A stretch of 64,000 nucleotides of DNA, taken from contig NZ_JAHWDQ010000001.1 in assembly GCF_019312595.1 (NCBI RefSeq), positions 62,001 through 126,000 of the forward strand, given 5' to 3'. The translations under genes were made by a program, and so were the position numbers. Below the pieces are notes generated by a model. The model was not told the DNA's origin. It saw only the letters and a program-made list of their open reading frames with translations, and ran no database searches. Origin of the DNA: Zhongshania aquimaris. GTDB lineage: Bacteria; Pseudomonadota; Gammaproteobacteria; Pseudomonadales; Spongiibacteraceae. Within the stretch, counting starts at the first letter, position 1. Each line of letters starts with the position of its first letter. Positions 37,117 to 47,319 of this stretch are shown here, piece after piece.

Positions 37117-37434
37117 TCACGGTGCCTGCTTGGCCAAATGAGCACGCACATGTTCGACTTTATCTGCAATAGTTTTAGTTTGTTCGCGATCAGATCGCGT
37201 TCCAATCTTTAACTGGCTTGACAGCCTAGGCGCCCCCATTTCGTGAAGGCGGACATGGCATCGCTTAACCGCTTCCATTACCACCTCCCACTCACCTTCT
37301 ATATTGGTACCATAAGCGTGTAGTTGATGAGATAAACCCATATCGATGAGAATTAATTGGCATTCTACAATATACGGCGTCAATGATGTTTCAACCCCTA
37401 AGGGAGTAATACAAAAATCCACAATCACTTTCAT
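37117..37434 (-). CDS. MTH1187/YkoF-type thiamine-binding protein
   Basis: 105 aa, a single ferredoxin-like domain. VDFCITPLGVETSLTPYI, HQLHAYGTNIEGEWEVV and the C-terminal RSDREQTKTIADKVEHV match the MTH1187 family, whose members bind thiamine. No thi gene or TPP riboswitch is visible nearby. Confidence 0.85.
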   Translation of the reverse strand: MKVIVDFCITPLGVETSLTPYIVECQLILIDMGLSHQLHAYGTNIEGEWEVVMEAVKRCHVRLHEMGAPRLSSQLKIGTRSDREQTKTIADKVEHVRAHLAKQAP

Positions 37435-37460
37435 GTCGAAGCCTCTGCCTTTCTATAGTA

Positions 37461-37489
37461 TTACTCTGTTCGTCAGCTAAGACTATAAT
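37461..37489 (+). promoter_or_regulatory. Probable promoter of the gcvR-like gene
   Basis: Consensus TATAAT (37484-37489) with a weak TTACTC 17 bp upstream; about 27 nt before the GTG start. Confidence 0.5.
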
Positions 37490-37522
37490 CTAACACCACC
37501 TACGCATAAAAAGGACGACACC

Positions 37523-38038
37523 GTGAACAACTCTCTTGTCTTTACCTTTTTGGGACTGGATCGCCCAGGACTGGTTGAACGTCTGGCCGACATTGTCGCT
37601 GACCACCAAGGCAACTGGCTAGAAAGCCGTATGACCCAGCTCGCCGGCCAATTTGCTGGCATTGCCCGAGTCACCGTTCCCGCAAGTGAGGTCGACGAAC
37701 TCAGCAATGCGCTGCTAAGCCTTAACATTGAAGGCTTAACAATCAATATCCAACAAGGCCAGATACCGGCAGCTGGCGCCAAGCCAAAACTGTGTAAATT
37801 GCATATTCTAGGTAACGACCGCCCGGGAATTGTGCGCGAAGTCAGTCGCGCGCTAAAGCAACAACAAATCAACGTTGTCGAAATGAGCTCGAATATTACC
37901 AGCGCCCCAATGAGTGGCGATGCCTTATTTGAAGCCCACGTCAGCGCGGAAATGCCACAAGGATGTAATTTTGATGAGCTGGAAGAAAGCCTCGATACTA
38001 TCGCGGATCAACTCAGTGTTGATATTGTTTTAAGCTAA
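37523..38038 (+). CDS. gcvR: GcvR-like glycine cleavage regulator with two ACT domains
   Basis: 171 aa. Tandem ACT domains: FTFLGLDRPGLVERLADI (about 8-25) and LHILGNDRPGIVREVSRAL (about 94-112). In E. coli GcvR represses gcv expression by binding GcvA in the absence of glycine. GTG start with AAGGA upstream. gcvT is at the opposite end of the window. It could also be another ACT-only regulator. Confidence 0.85.
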   Translation: MNNSLVFTFLGLDRPGLVERLADIVADHQGNWLESRMTQLAGQFAGIARVTVPASEVDELSNALLSLNIEGLTINIQQGQIPAAGAKPKLCKLHILGNDRPGIVREVSRALKQQQINVVEMSSNITSAPMSGDALFEAHVSAEMPQGCNFDELEESLDTIADQLSVDIVLS

Positions 38039-38049
38039 AATAATGAACA

Positions 38050-38262
38050 TTAGCCTTGAATCTTTTTCATTACAAAAACCAGCGCTGCGGCCAGCAGCGC
38101 TATAAACGTCACACCCAGCACACACAGTAAAAAATACTGCGCAATATCACGCCAGGGCACATCGAAACTCCAAACCGCTGAGCACACCAGCATAACTGTC
38201 GCCAATACCGCCAACACCGGTGTTCGATAGCGCTTGTACGCCTTTACATACTCATTTGCCAC
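38050..38262 (-). CDS. Small two-helix membrane protein, unknown
   Basis: 70 aa from a GTG start. Basic N-terminus (KAYKRYR), then two transmembrane segments (about 14-31 and 42-64) and a lysine-containing tail, giving a hairpin in the inner membrane. No family recognised. Convergent with gcvR and downstream of the 38295 gene. Confidence 0.6.
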   Translation of the reverse strand: MANEYVKAYKRYRTPVLAVLATVMLVCSAVWSFDVPWRDIAQYFLLCVLGVTFIALLAAALVFVMKKIQG

Positions 38263-38294
38263 GTTGTGTTACCGTTTTAATGTACTTGTATCGC

Positions 38295-38726
38295 TTAGCT
38301 TAACGTATCTTCCCGAACCCACTCACAGCGCAGCTTTCCCGTACCCTGCCCCGGCACATGACATTCGTCTTCTGCCTGCCAAACAAAGGTGTGGGTGCCG
38401 CTGTAGGCCGTTTGCAGATGCACCGTTGCCGTCACCCAATACATCTTGTGAAGGACCTTCTCAAACTGCTGCAGCCAAGCATCCCATTCATGCTCTATTG
38501 CTTTGTAGGAGCTGCCAAAATGAATCACATCGGTCTGGCAATCGCCGAAATCTATGGCGGGTCGCGGTGCCGAAAACATTTCACGACACAGCAAAGGCCA
38601 GTCTTCAGACGCTGGCAAAGAGGCTGTCACCAACTGATTATTGTCCCTTCGCTCAGCGACGTCCTCTTTGCTGCGCGCATACAACATATCTGTGATACAA
38701 CCGTAAACCACCGATTCCTGTGCCAT
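38295..38726 (-). CDS. Uncharacterised conserved protein, 143 aa
   Basis: Soluble. Contains VYGCITDMLYARSK, IHFGSSYKAIEHEWDAWL and YWVTATVHLQT; I recall similar uncharacterised proteins in pseudomonads but cannot name a function. Many Trp/His/Cys residues and no catalytic signature I can defend. ATG start. Confidence 0.65.
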   Translation of the reverse strand: MAQESVVYGCITDMLYARSKEDVAERRDNNQLVTASLPASEDWPLLCREMFSAPRPAIDFGDCQTDVIHFGSSYKAIEHEWDAWLQQFEKVLHKMYWVTATVHLQTAYSGTHTFVWQAEDECHVPGQGTGKLRCEWVREDTLS

Positions 38727-38790
38727 AACACTACCTAAATAAGTATTTCCCAGCGAGTCTACAAAAGCTGCTCGTCATCGGCTAGTTATT

Positions 38791-39963
38791 TTAAGAATGC
38801 TCGGTGATCGCAGATTGTTCGTATAGCGGCGAGCGAAGATAGTGCCAGGCAATGGCAAAGGCGACTGCAGCTGCAAACGCGGCCACGGTAAAACACAAAA
38901 CCCCGCTTAAGTCCCAAGCCCAGCCACTCAGAACGGCGCCAGCCGCGCCACCTAAACCAAAACTTAAGCCGCTATATAAGGCCATACCTTGGCCCTGATG
39001 ACCGACAAAAGACCGCCTAATAATCTCGATGCTCGCCGCGTGATAACTACCAAAGCTGGCCGCGTGCAAGCACTGCGCAAAAATGAGTACCACGGGGTAT
39101 TCGACAAAATAAGCAATTAACAACCAACGCAAACAAGACAAGCCCAAACTCCACAGCACAATATTGCGAAGGCTAAACGCCGCCAACACCCGGTGCATTC
39201 CGATAAAAAGGATTACTTCGGCAATCACGCCTAGCGACCACAAAACACCTATTGCGGACTTTGAATAATCCTGTACCTCAAGATAAATACTGAAGAATGT
39301 GTAGTACGGGCCGTGGGATAGCTGCAAAAAAAAGCTGATCGCAAAAAATGCCAGCACCGCGGGATGACGCAGAATAACCAATAGAGACGCGCGGGTTTGA
39401 GCCCCCCGCTGACTCCCATTTTTTTCAGAAACCAACAAGCTTGCGAGCCAAATACCGCTTAACAATGCGCTAATAAGATAGAGCAGATGAACAATAGGAT
39501 GGGTATCTAACCACCACCCCACACCCAGAACCGCGACGATAAAACCGATGGAGCCCCACACTCGAATACGACTATAGCGCCCGTAACGCCCGGCGAGATG
39601 AGAAAGCGTCACCACATCAAACTGTGCTAGCACCGCATTCCAAAAAAAACTGTATGCCACCACAACAGCGGCCAACCACCAAAAATCCGAGCGGAGATAC
39701 ACGCCGCTGAATGCCACAATGCCGAAAAAAGCCCCATATCGAATAATCCGGCTTCGGTGACCGTAGTGATCAGCCAGCCATCCCCATAGGTTCGGCGCAA
39801 CGATCTTAGTCGCCATCACCAGAGCCGACAAAACACCAATTTCTTCGGAGCTAAAACCTAGAGATTTAAGGTAAAGGGCCCAGTACGGCACCCAAGTTCC
39901 CAATAATGCAAAATAGCAAAAATAGAAACCCGACAAGCGCCAGTACGGCACCGAGGCAGACAC
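38791..39963 (-). CDS. MFS transporter, HcaT/PPP-like
   Basis: 390 aa with about twelve transmembrane helices. N-terminal LSGFYFCYFALLGTWVPYWALYLKSLG is the MFS_1-like/HcaT signature (shown as FALLGTWVPYWALYLKSLG), and loop 2-3 WGWLADHYGHR is the MFS motif. HcaT takes up 3-phenylpropionate; specificity here is unproved. GTG start 5 bp after aroC, so cotranscribed with it, as in pseudomonads. Confidence 0.88.
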   Translation of the reverse strand: MSASVPYWRLSGFYFCYFALLGTWVPYWALYLKSLGFSSEEIGVLSALVMATKIVAPNLWGWLADHYGHRSRIIRYGAFFGIVAFSGVYLRSDFWWLAAVVVAYSFFWNAVLAQFDVVTLSHLAGRYGRYSRIRVWGSIGFIVAVLGVGWWLDTHPIVHLLYLISALLSGIWLASLLVSEKNGSQRGAQTRASLLVILRHPAVLAFFAISFFLQLSHGPYYTFFSIYLEVQDYSKSAIGVLWSLGVIAEVILFIGMHRVLAAFSLRNIVLWSLGLSCLRWLLIAYFVEYPVVLIFAQCLHAASFGSYHAASIEIIRRSFVGHQGQGMALYSGLSFGLGGAAGAVLSGWAWDLSGVLCFTVAAFAAAVAFAIAWHYLRSPLYEQSAITEHS

Positions 39964-39968
39964 ACTAA

Positions 39969-41069
39969 TTACGAGTTAGCAGCGGGAATGACTGGTGTTG
40001 TGGAATGCACATCGGCATTTTGTGCCCGATTGCGGAGCAAATGATCCATCAACACAATCGCAACCATCGCTTCAGCAATGGGAACCGCGCGAATACCCAC
40101 ACAAGGGTCATGACGACCAGTGGTGATGACTTCAACGGCATTGCCATCGATGTCTACCGTCTTGCCAGGCACGAGAATACTGGAGGTAGGTTTAAGCGCG
40201 AGATGGGCCACCAAATCTTGGCCACTGGAGATTCCACCAAGCACACCACCGGCGTTATTAGAGGTAAAACCGTCTGGCGTGAGCTCGTCGCGATGAAGGC
40301 TACCTAAAGCATCAACACAATCAAAGCCCGCGCCCAATTCAACACCTTTTACTGCATTTATGCCCATGAGTGCATGAGCGATGTCCGCATCCAGCCGATC
40401 GAACACAGGCTCACCCAAACCCACTGGCATACCGCTGGCGACAACGGTTAATTTTGCCCCCACAGAGTCACCGGATTTGCGCAATTTCTGCATATATTCT
40501 TCCATTTCCCCCACTTTACTTTCATCGGGACAAAAGAAGGGGTTGGTCTCCACCACACTCCAATCGACATTTTCCACAGCGATCGGGCCGAGCTGAGAAA
40601 GATAGCCCCGCACTTCAATTCCGCAGTGTGTTAGCAAATATTTTTTAGCGACCGCACCCGCAGCCACGCGCATGGCCGTTTCCCGCGCAGAGGAGCGACC
40701 GCCGCCTCGATAGTCGCGGGCGCCGTATTTTTGTTGATACGTGTAATCCGCGTGCATAGGGCGAAAACGATCCTTAATTTTACCGTAGTCTTTCGATCGC
40801 TGGTCGGTGTTTTCTATAAGTAAACCGATCGAGGTACCAGTGGTTTTTCCTTCAAAAACACCGGACAGAATTTTAACTACGTCATCCTCTCTGCGCTGAG
40901 TTGTATAGCGAGAGGTGCCTGGTTTGCGGCGATCTAAGTCCAGCTGCATATCCAGTTCGGAGAGCTCAATACCTGGTGGGCAGCCATCGATAATCGCCCC
41001 TAAGGCGAGACCGTGGCTCTCACCAAAGGTGGTTACCGTGAATAATTTACCGATGCTATTACCTGACAT
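39969..41069 (-). CDS. aroC: Chorismate synthase
   Basis: Converts EPSP to chorismate with reduced FMN, the last shikimate step. 366 aa from ATG 41069 ([20 protein letters not shown]); a longer frame upstream is not needed. GESHGLALG, the [11 protein letters not shown]-like [11 protein letters not shown] and [19 protein letters not shown] are the three AroC signatures. It supplies the chorismate used by PabC. 78 bp after prmB. Confidence 0.97.
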   Translation of the reverse strand: MSGNSIGKLFTVTTFGESHGLALGAIIDGCPPGIELSELDMQLDLDRRKPGTSRYTTQRREDDVVKILSGVFEGKTTGTSIGLLIENTDQRSKDYGKIKDRFRPMHADYTYQQKYGARDYRGGGRSSARETAMRVAAGAVAKKYLLTHCGIEVRGYLSQLGPIAVENVDWSVVETNPFFCPDESKVGEMEEYMQKLRKSGDSVGAKLTVVASGMPVGLGEPVFDRLDADIAHALMGINAVKGVELGAGFDCVDALGSLHRDELTPDGFTSNNAGGVLGGISSGQDLVAHLALKPTSSILVPGKTVDIDGNAVEVITTGRHDPCVGIRAVPIAEAMVAIVLMDHLLRNRAQNADVHSTTPVIPAANS

Positions 41070-41147
41070 GAACCTTCCTGAATCGACTTTAATTAGCGCC
41101 ACACTGCTGACGGATTATACGGCAAAACGACAAAGGCCGTCAGAACC

Positions 41148-42077
41148 TCATGCAAAACTGTCTGCATATTCAAGCAATTGCTCGCGAGTCATGACAAAGA
41201 CCCCGTGCCCTCCGCGCTCAAATTCCAGCCACATAAAGGGTACGTTCGGAAAAGCCTCGTCCAAGGCCACGCAGCTATTCCCCACCTCGACTATCAATAC
41301 GCCGCCGACATTTAGGTGATCTGCGGCATAACGCAAGATTTGCCGAGTAATATCTAAACCGTCAGGCCCAGATGCTAAGCCTAGCGCTGGTTCGCGGTGA
41401 TACTCCATGGGCATATCCGCAAGGTCTTCGGCATCGACATAAGGCGGGTTGCTGACAATTAAGTCATAGCGTTCACCGGCCAGCCATTCAAAAACATCTG
41501 ACTGCACAGCGCGAACGCGGTCAGAGAGCTCGTGGCGAGCAATATTTATATCGGCGACATTAATGGCATCAAGAGAGATATCGGCCAAATCAACACTGGC
41601 ATCTTCAAATTGATAGGCGCAAGCAATACCAATACAACCGCTGCCGGAACAAAGATCAAGGATTCGCTGCGGGTAAATACCAGACAGCCAAGGCTCAAAA
41701 TCCTGCGCAATTAATTCTGCAATTGGCGATCTCGGCACCAATACTCGCTCATCAACGTAAAAGGATAGCCCTGCAAACCACGCCTCTCGCGTTAAGTAAG
41801 CTGCGGGAACGCGCTCAGTAATCCGGCGCTCTAACAGCGACAGAATTGATTCTCGCTCGGCAATAGTTAAGCGGGCATCCAACAGTTCTGCCTCAAAATC
41901 GAACGGCAAATTTAAAACATGTGAAACCAAAACCCGAGATTCGTCGTAAGCGTTATCTGTTCCGTGGCCAAAAAACAAACCTGCGCGCCCGAATTCACTG
42001 ACACCCCAGCGAAGGTAGTCGCGGATGCTAACTAGTTCATTGGTAATATTGTTTACTTGGCTCACGACGATACCCAA
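41148..42077 (-). CDS. prmB: 50S ribosomal protein L3 glutamine methyltransferase
   Basis: N5-glutamine methyltransferase for L3, 309 aa. SAM motif [17 protein letters not shown] and the NPPY motif in [23 protein letters not shown] is PrmB-specific. The start is uncertain: TTG 42077 or GTG 42065, neither with a good ribosome-binding site. Gene order prmB-aroC-MFS. Confidence 0.95.
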   Translation of the reverse strand: MGIVVSQVNNITNELVSIRDYLRWGVSEFGRAGLFFGHGTDNAYDESRVLVSHVLNLPFDFEAELLDARLTIAERESILSLLERRITERVPAAYLTREAWFAGLSFYVDERVLVPRSPIAELIAQDFEPWLSGIYPQRILDLCSGSGCIGIACAYQFEDASVDLADISLDAINVADINIARHELSDRVRAVQSDVFEWLAGERYDLIVSNPPYVDAEDLADMPMEYHREPALGLASGPDGLDITRQILRYAADHLNVGGVLIVEVGNSCVALDEAFPNVPFMWLEFERGGHGVFVMTREQLLEYADSFA

Positions 42078-42239
42078 AAAATGTAAAACGTAATTTTACA
42101 CTAGCTAAACAAAGAATCCTGCACTGTTTTAATATGAGTAAAAGCAGCCGCATAAAACAACAGCTATGTTCAAGATCGTTTGGAAACTCACGGCGGGTTT
42201 GCTACCATTCCAGCCCCGATAACGCATGAAGGATAAACA

Positions 42240-42782
42240 GTGGAAAAGGCGTTTGCAGATATTATTAAAAAAATCGGCGAAGATCCGACCCGTGACGGTT
42301 TGATAGATACGCCGACTAGAGCAGCAAAGGCGTTTGAGTTCCTGACCGAAGGCTATCGTCGCAATGTAAAAGACGTTGTCAACGATGCCCTATTCGAGTC
42401 TGACTGCAATGAAATGGTGGTGGTATCAGATATCGAACTCTATTCCCTGTGCGAACATCACTTGCTTCCCTTTATTGGCAAATGCCACGTTGCGTATATC
42501 CCGCGCGGCAAAGTGCTCGGCTTGTCGAAAGTAGCTCGCATCGTCGATTTGTACGCTCGACGCCTGCAAATCCAAGAGGGTCTCACTACCCAAATTGCGA
42601 ATACGATGATGGACGTCACTGGCGCAGAAGGTGTCGGCGTTATCATTGAAGCCCGCCATATGTGCATGATGATGCGCGGTGTGGAAAAGCAAAACTCGGT
42701 GATGCGCACCAGTGCAATGCTCGGCGCCTTTAAAGACAATCAAGCGACTCGCACCGAATTCTTATCTCTTATCAGCATGTAA
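42240..42782 (+). CDS. folE: GTP cyclohydrolase I
   Basis: Converts GTP to dihydroneopterin triphosphate for folate. 180 aa, the short bacterial form. Zinc ligands C71 and H74 in [10 protein letters not shown] and C142 in RHMCMMMRG are all present, so it is the zinc-dependent enzyme. GTG start at 42240. Together with pabC it places two folate steps in the window. Confidence 0.96.
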   Translation: MEKAFADIIKKIGEDPTRDGLIDTPTRAAKAFEFLTEGYRRNVKDVVNDALFESDCNEMVVVSDIELYSLCEHHLLPFIGKCHVAYIPRGKVLGLSKVARIVDLYARRLQIQEGLTTQIANTMMDVTGAEGVGVIIEARHMCMMMRGVEKQNSVMRTSAMLGAFKDNQATRTEFLSLISM

Positions 42783-42854
42783 ATGTATCCGCACCAGACG
42801 CTATCAGCTCGAATTAGCAACTGGTGTGGATTGTTATCGTGAAAGCCACTTATT

Positions 42855-43721
42855 TTACGAGCTTTTAGCCCCGATAAAATCCTTAATCCACGCTACCATT
42901 TGTACCGATTGCGCTTCCATATGGCAGTGATGCTGACCTTCAATTTCTTTAACAACGAAACGCTTTGTGATATCGAAGGGCCATTTTGGCAACCATTGCC
43001 CCAAGCCCTGTTTGGCGGAAATCAGCAGCGCCGGTGACGAAATCGCATCCAGTGCCGCCTGCAACTGGCCAAGGCTTAACTTTACAGGGGAAGCAAATTT
43101 CAATCGTCTATCACTGCGCCAATAATAGCGACCGTCGTCTGTCTTTACGCTAGCTCGCTCTACAATTAAAGCGGCGGCTTTGGCCGTCATTGGCGTCGCC
43201 CTTATCCTCGCCGCGACCGCCGCCTCAAAACTAGCGTGCCCCTTGTCACCGCGCGGGGATTTGCTATCCGCAAAATCAGTGATATACCTGCCCAATTGCA
43301 GCGGAAAGTTGCTATCGGGTTCTGGCGGTGGCAGTAAACCATCTATACAAATCAGATGGCTCACCCTGTCCGGCAGCGTGGCGCTAAGCAGGGTCGAGAT
43401 ATTGGCACCGCGGGAATGACCAATAACAGAAAACTCAGACCAGCCCATTTGATCTACGACGGCGGTAATAACGCGCAAGTCATCCCAAATCGCATAATTT
43501 CCAGACGCTGGCTTGTGATCGCTTAAACCGTGACCAGGTAAATCGATGGCCAACACCTGAAAATCTGTCAATTGGGCGGCAATGCAATCAAAGCTAGCCG
43601 CGTTGTCCAACCAACCGTGCAAGGCTATAACGGGGAGTCGCGCATCGTCGCCCCACAATTTTGCCGCAATGTTTAAACCTTCAACATTGAAACGTTTTTC
43701 ACATGCCAAACGAACACTCAT
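42855..43721 (-). CDS. Alpha/beta hydrolase
   Basis: 288 aa. Oxyanion region ALHGWLDNAASF, nucleophile elbow GHSRGAN (Ser near 103), IDLPGHGLSD, and a C-terminal His in EGQHHCHME. The substrate is not predictable; it resembles the MhpC/esterase group. Overlaps the sixA stop by ATGA. Confidence 0.88.
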   Translation of the reverse strand: MSVRLACEKRFNVEGLNIAAKLWGDDARLPVIALHGWLDNAASFDCIAAQLTDFQVLAIDLPGHGLSDHKPASGNYAIWDDLRVITAVVDQMGWSEFSVIGHSRGANISTLLSATLPDRVSHLICIDGLLPPPEPDSNFPLQLGRYITDFADSKSPRGDKGHASFEAAVAARIRATPMTAKAAALIVERASVKTDDGRYYWRSDRRLKFASPVKLSLGQLQAALDAISSPALLISAKQGLGQWLPKWPFDITKRFVVKEIEGQHHCHMEAQSVQMVAWIKDFIGAKSS

Positions 43722-44197
43722 CGCCCGTTATGATCGTAATTAGGATAGTGACGAAGCCATTCTAAATTGCCGCAACCCTGCGCAAATACCTCTGCGCTGA
43801 TAAGGGCCATACTCGCCGGCTGCATACCCCAGTAGCTTTTATTGGCACCGCCATGCCAAGAGGCAATGATATTGCTCAACAGAGGGTTGTGCGACACCAC
43901 CATTAGTCGCTCGCCGCGAAACGTAGCCAACATTGCTTCTAATTCTGACTGCGGGGTGTCTGGCGTTAATGACGATTTCAATCTTGGTCGCAGCTGCCAT
44001 TCGCGATTTAAAATCGCGGCGGTTTGAACCGCGCGCTTGTATGGACTCACCCAAAGCTCGTCGGGTCGCCAGGAACTGGCTGCTATCCAGTCCGCCGCTG
44101 CATTAACTTCTTGTTCACCACCCGCGGTTAGTTCACGCTCGATATCTGTTTTGGTATCCCACGAGGCTGAACCGTGGCGTATTAACAAAATTTCCAT
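43718..44197 (-). CDS. sixA: Phosphohistidine phosphatase SixA
   Basis: 159 aa of the histidine-phosphatase fold. Catalytic H8 in LIRHGSASWD; second His in VVSHNPLLSN. SixA dephosphorylates HPt domains (ArcB in E. coli) and the nitrogen PTS protein NPr. It lies 13 bp after gpsA and overlaps the hydrolase gene. Confidence 0.9.
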   Translation of the reverse strand: MEILLIRHGSASWDTKTDIERELTAGGEQEVNAAADWIAASSWRPDELWVSPYKRAVQTAAILNREWQLRPRLKSSLTPDTPQSELEAMLATFRGERLMVVSHNPLLSNIIASWHGGANKSYWGMQPASMALISAEVFAQGCGNLEWLRHYPNYDHNGR

Positions 44198-44210
44198 ATT
44201 ACCTATTACA

Positions 44211-45227
44211 TTACTTAATGATGAACTCTACATCGCGGTTTTGCTCAGCACACATCATCGTGCCAATGACCTCGCTGACTTTACGACCATTGTAAATAAT
44301 ATCGTAGAGACCATTTACCAAAGGCATATAAATCCCTAAGGCTTCCGACTGCTCTTTCATTAATCTAAGGGTATTTACGCCCTCGGCAACCTGCCCCAGA
44401 CTTTCAACCACCTCATTGAGATCACGCCCCTGCCCCAATTCATAGCCAACGCGGTAATTTCGGCTCAGTGGCGACGTGCAGGTGACAAATAAATCGCCGA
44501 CTCCAGCCAGACCTAAGAATGTCAGTGGATCGGCGCCTTTCATCACTGCGTAGCGACTCATTTCGGCCAAACTGCGGGTCACGAGCATACTGATCGTATT
44601 GTGACCACAACCCATAGCAGCCGCCATACCCGCGGTTATTGCGTATACGTTTTTCAGCGCACCAGCCAACTCCACGCCGTACATGTCACTGCCGGCGTAA
44701 ACTCGAAAGTATGAGCACTGCAAAATATCCTGAACGACGCTACCCACTTCCGGATCTGCGCTTGCAATTACGGTGCCTGTAATCATTCTGGCAGCTAATT
44801 CTTTAGCGAGATTAGGACCGCTCATCACGCCTAAACGAACCTGAGGCAGTTCCTCTTTTAGCACCTCGCTCATGAGTTTATTGGTATCGAACTCTATACC
44901 TTTGGTGGTGCTAACCAAAATTGTGCCAGGCGCGAGGTAATCGGCGAGCTGGCGCGCAACTTCGCGGCTGGATTTACTTGGTATCGAGAAAAAAACCGCA
45001 TCACAAGCCGCGACTGCCTCCTTAAGATCTGAACTAGCCCTTAGGGCGGGATTAAGCTGTATACCCGGCAAGTAAACTTCATTTGTGTGTAGCTCATTGA
45101 CTTCGTCTACACGTGCAACGGTTCTCATCCACTGGCAGGTATCATGTCCATTATCCGCCATGATGTTAGCTATTGCAGTGCCAAAGCTGCCACCACCAAT
45201 AATCGCAACCTTATATTGTTTTCCCAT
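44211..45227 (-). CDS. gpsA: Glycerol-3-phosphate dehydrogenase [NAD(P)+]
   Basis: Makes sn-glycerol-3-phosphate for phospholipids from DHAP. 338 aa. GGGSFGTAIA (cofactor loop, 11-20), GPNLAKELAARM, catalytic Lys in ALKNVYAI and GDLFVTCTSPLSRNYRVG. It links with the PlsX/Fab genes in function. ATG start; 98 bp downstream of htpG with a terminator between. Confidence 0.96.
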   Translation of the reverse strand: MGKQYKVAIIGGGSFGTAIANIMADNGHDTCQWMRTVARVDEVNELHTNEVYLPGIQLNPALRASSDLKEAVAACDAVFFSIPSKSSREVARQLADYLAPGTILVSTTKGIEFDTNKLMSEVLKEELPQVRLGVMSGPNLAKELAARMITGTVIASADPEVGSVVQDILQCSYFRVYAGSDMYGVELAGALKNVYAITAGMAAAMGCGHNTISMLVTRSLAEMSRYAVMKGADPLTFLGLAGVGDLFVTCTSPLSRNYRVGYELGQGRDLNEVVESLGQVAEGVNTLRLMKEQSEALGIYMPLVNGLYDIIYNGRKVSEVIGTMMCAEQNRDVEFIIK

Positions 45228-45285
45228 ACTAGACTTAACCCCTGTCTTATTTACTGGGAGTTTATCACTGCTACACCGGACTAAA

Positions 45286-45314
45286 ACAAAAAAGGCGGCT
45301 TTCGCCGCCTTTTA
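45286..45314 (-). terminator. Terminator of htpG
   Basis: On minus, AAAGGCGGC/GCCGCCTTT around a 4-nt loop with T residues after it, starting about 12 bp past the htpG stop. Confidence 0.88.
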
Positions 45315-45325
45315 CTACAAATAAA

Positions 45326-47230
45326 TTATGCACTTAACTCAAGCAAGAGCTTGTTTAACTTGTGAACGTAGCTAGCCGGATCTTCTAGCTGCGCACCCTC
45401 CGCCAAATGAGCCTGATCGAACAAGACGTCTACCAAATCAGCGAAACGATCTTCATCACTTTCTTGATCCAGTTTCTGCACAAGCGGATGAGCAGGATTT
45501 AGCTCAAAAATAGGTTTGCTCGGTGGCAGCGCCTGCCCAGCAGCTTCCATCATTCGGCGCATTTGCGCCCCCATATCGTCTTCAGTGACAACTAAACACG
45601 CGGGGGACTCGGTTAGACGACTAGTGACTCGCACTGTCTCTACTTTTTCAGCCAGGACTTTATTCACTCGCTCGACCAGATCCTTGTGCTCCTCTGCGAG
45701 TACTTCCTGTGCCTTTTTCTCTTCCTCATCTTCCAAATCGCCGAGATCCAGTTCGCCGCGACCTACGTCTAGGAAAGACTTGCCATCAAACTCCGCTAAA
45801 TGGTTCATCAACCAATCGTCTACGCGCTCGGAAAGTAACAACACTTCGATGCCCTTCTTACGGAACACTTCCAAGTGCGGGCTGCTTGACGCTGTCTTAT
45901 GACTCTCGCCGGCAACATAGTAAATTTTAGTCTGACCTTCCTTCATGCGCGCCACATAATCTTCAAGTGAGTGCGTTTGTTCAGATTTATTGTCAAAAGT
46001 GGTCGCAAAACGCAATAACTTGGCGATTTTTTCTTTATTAGTGAAATCTTCCGCAGGGCCTTCTTTCAGCACTTGACCAAAGGCTTTCCAAAACTGCTGG
46101 TATTTCTCAACATCACTTTTTGCCAATTTGCTAAGCATATCAAGCACGCGCTTAGTCAAGGCACTCTTCATCGCGTCGACAGCGGGGTCTTGCTGCAGTA
46201 TTTCTCGAGATACATTTAAAGATAAGTCATTTGAATCAATAACGCCTTTCACAAAGCGCAAATACAAGGGCAAGAACTGCTCAGCGTCGTCCATGATAAA
46301 GGTGCGCTGAACGTATAATTTCAGTCCACGCGCAGCATCGCGATTCCATAAGTCCATCGGCGCTTGGCCAGGTAAGTACAGCAAGCTCGTGTACTCTAAT
46401 TTCCCTTCAACTTTGTTATGACTCCAGTGCAGGGCCGGGCTAAAGCCATGGCTGACGTGCTTGTAGAACGCTTGATACTCTTCGTCAGTCACTTCACTGC
46501 GAGAGCGTGTCCACAGTGCAGTTGCACTGTTTACCGACTCAAAACTCGGCTCCGCTTGCTCTTCACCCTCTTTGGCCTTAGGCGGAGTATTCAGCATTTG
46601 CACAGGAATACTAATATGGTCGGAATATTTTTTAATGATGGAGCGAACGCGCCAATCGTCTGCAAACTCGCTATCTTCGGGACGCAGATGGAGTACAACC
46701 GTGGTACCACGATCAAGCTTTTCGCACTCCTCTACGGAGAAATCCGCTTCGCCAGTAGATTCCCAATGGGTGGCAGATGACGCCGTGTCACCAGCGCGAC
46801 GGGTAAACACCTCAACGCGCTCTGCAACAATAAATGCCGAGTAAAAACCAACACCAAATTGGCCAATTAACTGAGAATCTTTTTTGCCATCGCCACTGAG
46901 ATTCTTAAGGAATTCAGCAGTACCTGAGCGCGCAATGGTACCTAAATTGGCAATAACCTCATCGCGTGACATGCCAATACCGTTGTCACTAATGGATAGC
47001 GTATTACCTTCCTTATCAAGGGTAACGCGAACTCGAAGATCGGGATCATTTTCAAACAACGCACTATCGGATAGTGCTTCATAGCGTAATTTATCAGCGG
47101 CGTCAGAGGCGTTTGATACCAGCTCTCTAAGAAAGATTTCTTTATTGCTATACATTGAGTGAATCATTAACTGCAGCATTTGTTTTGCTTCAGTTTGAAA
47201 ACCCAGAGTTTCTTTTTCTGCTGTCGACAT
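45326..47230 (-). CDS. htpG: Chaperone HtpG (Hsp90)
   Basis: 634 aa. N-terminal GHKL ATPase ([44 protein letters not shown]), middle client-binding domain and C-terminal dimerisation domain, without a eukaryotic charged linker. ATG start with AGAAAGG upstream. A strong heat-shock promoter match lies 64 bp upstream, overlapping the end of the acyl-CoA dehydrogenase gene. Confidence 0.98.
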   Translation of the reverse strand: MSTAEKETLGFQTEAKQMLQLMIHSMYSNKEIFLRELVSNASDAADKLRYEALSDSALFENDPDLRVRVTLDKEGNTLSISDNGIGMSRDEVIANLGTIARSGTAEFLKNLSGDGKKDSQLIGQFGVGFYSAFIVAERVEVFTRRAGDTASSATHWESTGEADFSVEECEKLDRGTTVVLHLRPEDSEFADDWRVRSIIKKYSDHISIPVQMLNTPPKAKEGEEQAEPSFESVNSATALWTRSRSEVTDEEYQAFYKHVSHGFSPALHWSHNKVEGKLEYTSLLYLPGQAPMDLWNRDAARGLKLYVQRTFIMDDAEQFLPLYLRFVKGVIDSNDLSLNVSREILQQDPAVDAMKSALTKRVLDMLSKLAKSDVEKYQQFWKAFGQVLKEGPAEDFTNKEKIAKLLRFATTFDNKSEQTHSLEDYVARMKEGQTKIYYVAGESHKTASSSPHLEVFRKKGIEVLLLSERVDDWLMNHLAEFDGKSFLDVGRGELDLGDLEDEEEKKAQEVLAEEHKDLVERVNKVLAEKVETVRVTSRLTESPACLVVTEDDMGAQMRRMMEAAGQALPPSKPIFELNPAHPLVQKLDQESDEDRFADLVDVLFDQAHLAEGAQLEDPASYVHKLNKLLLELSA

Positions 47231-47293
47231 TGTTGCTACCTTTCTTCAAAAAAATTAAGTGTGGCCACAGCTTCTGTGGTCAGTGTCTATAAG

Positions 47294-47319
47294 ATGGGGC
47301 CATCACTTTTTTTTTCAAG
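47294..47319 (-). promoter_or_regulatory. Sigma32 (heat-shock) promoter of htpG
   Basis: On minus, CTTGAAA (47313-47319), a 13-bp spacer and CCCCAT followed by CT (47294-47299 for CCCCAT): essentially the sigma32 consensus. The -35 overlaps the stop codon of the preceding gene. A CCACAG/CTGTGG hairpin (47265-47279) is in the leader. Confidence 0.82.

Noticed and set aside
40995-41102. Longer N-terminus for aroC
   Set aside because: Chorismate synthases start at MSGNS(I/T)GK; the extension has no conserved sequence.
46418-46844. Plus-strand frames inside htpG
   Set aside because: Antisense shadows of a highly conserved gene with no start signals.
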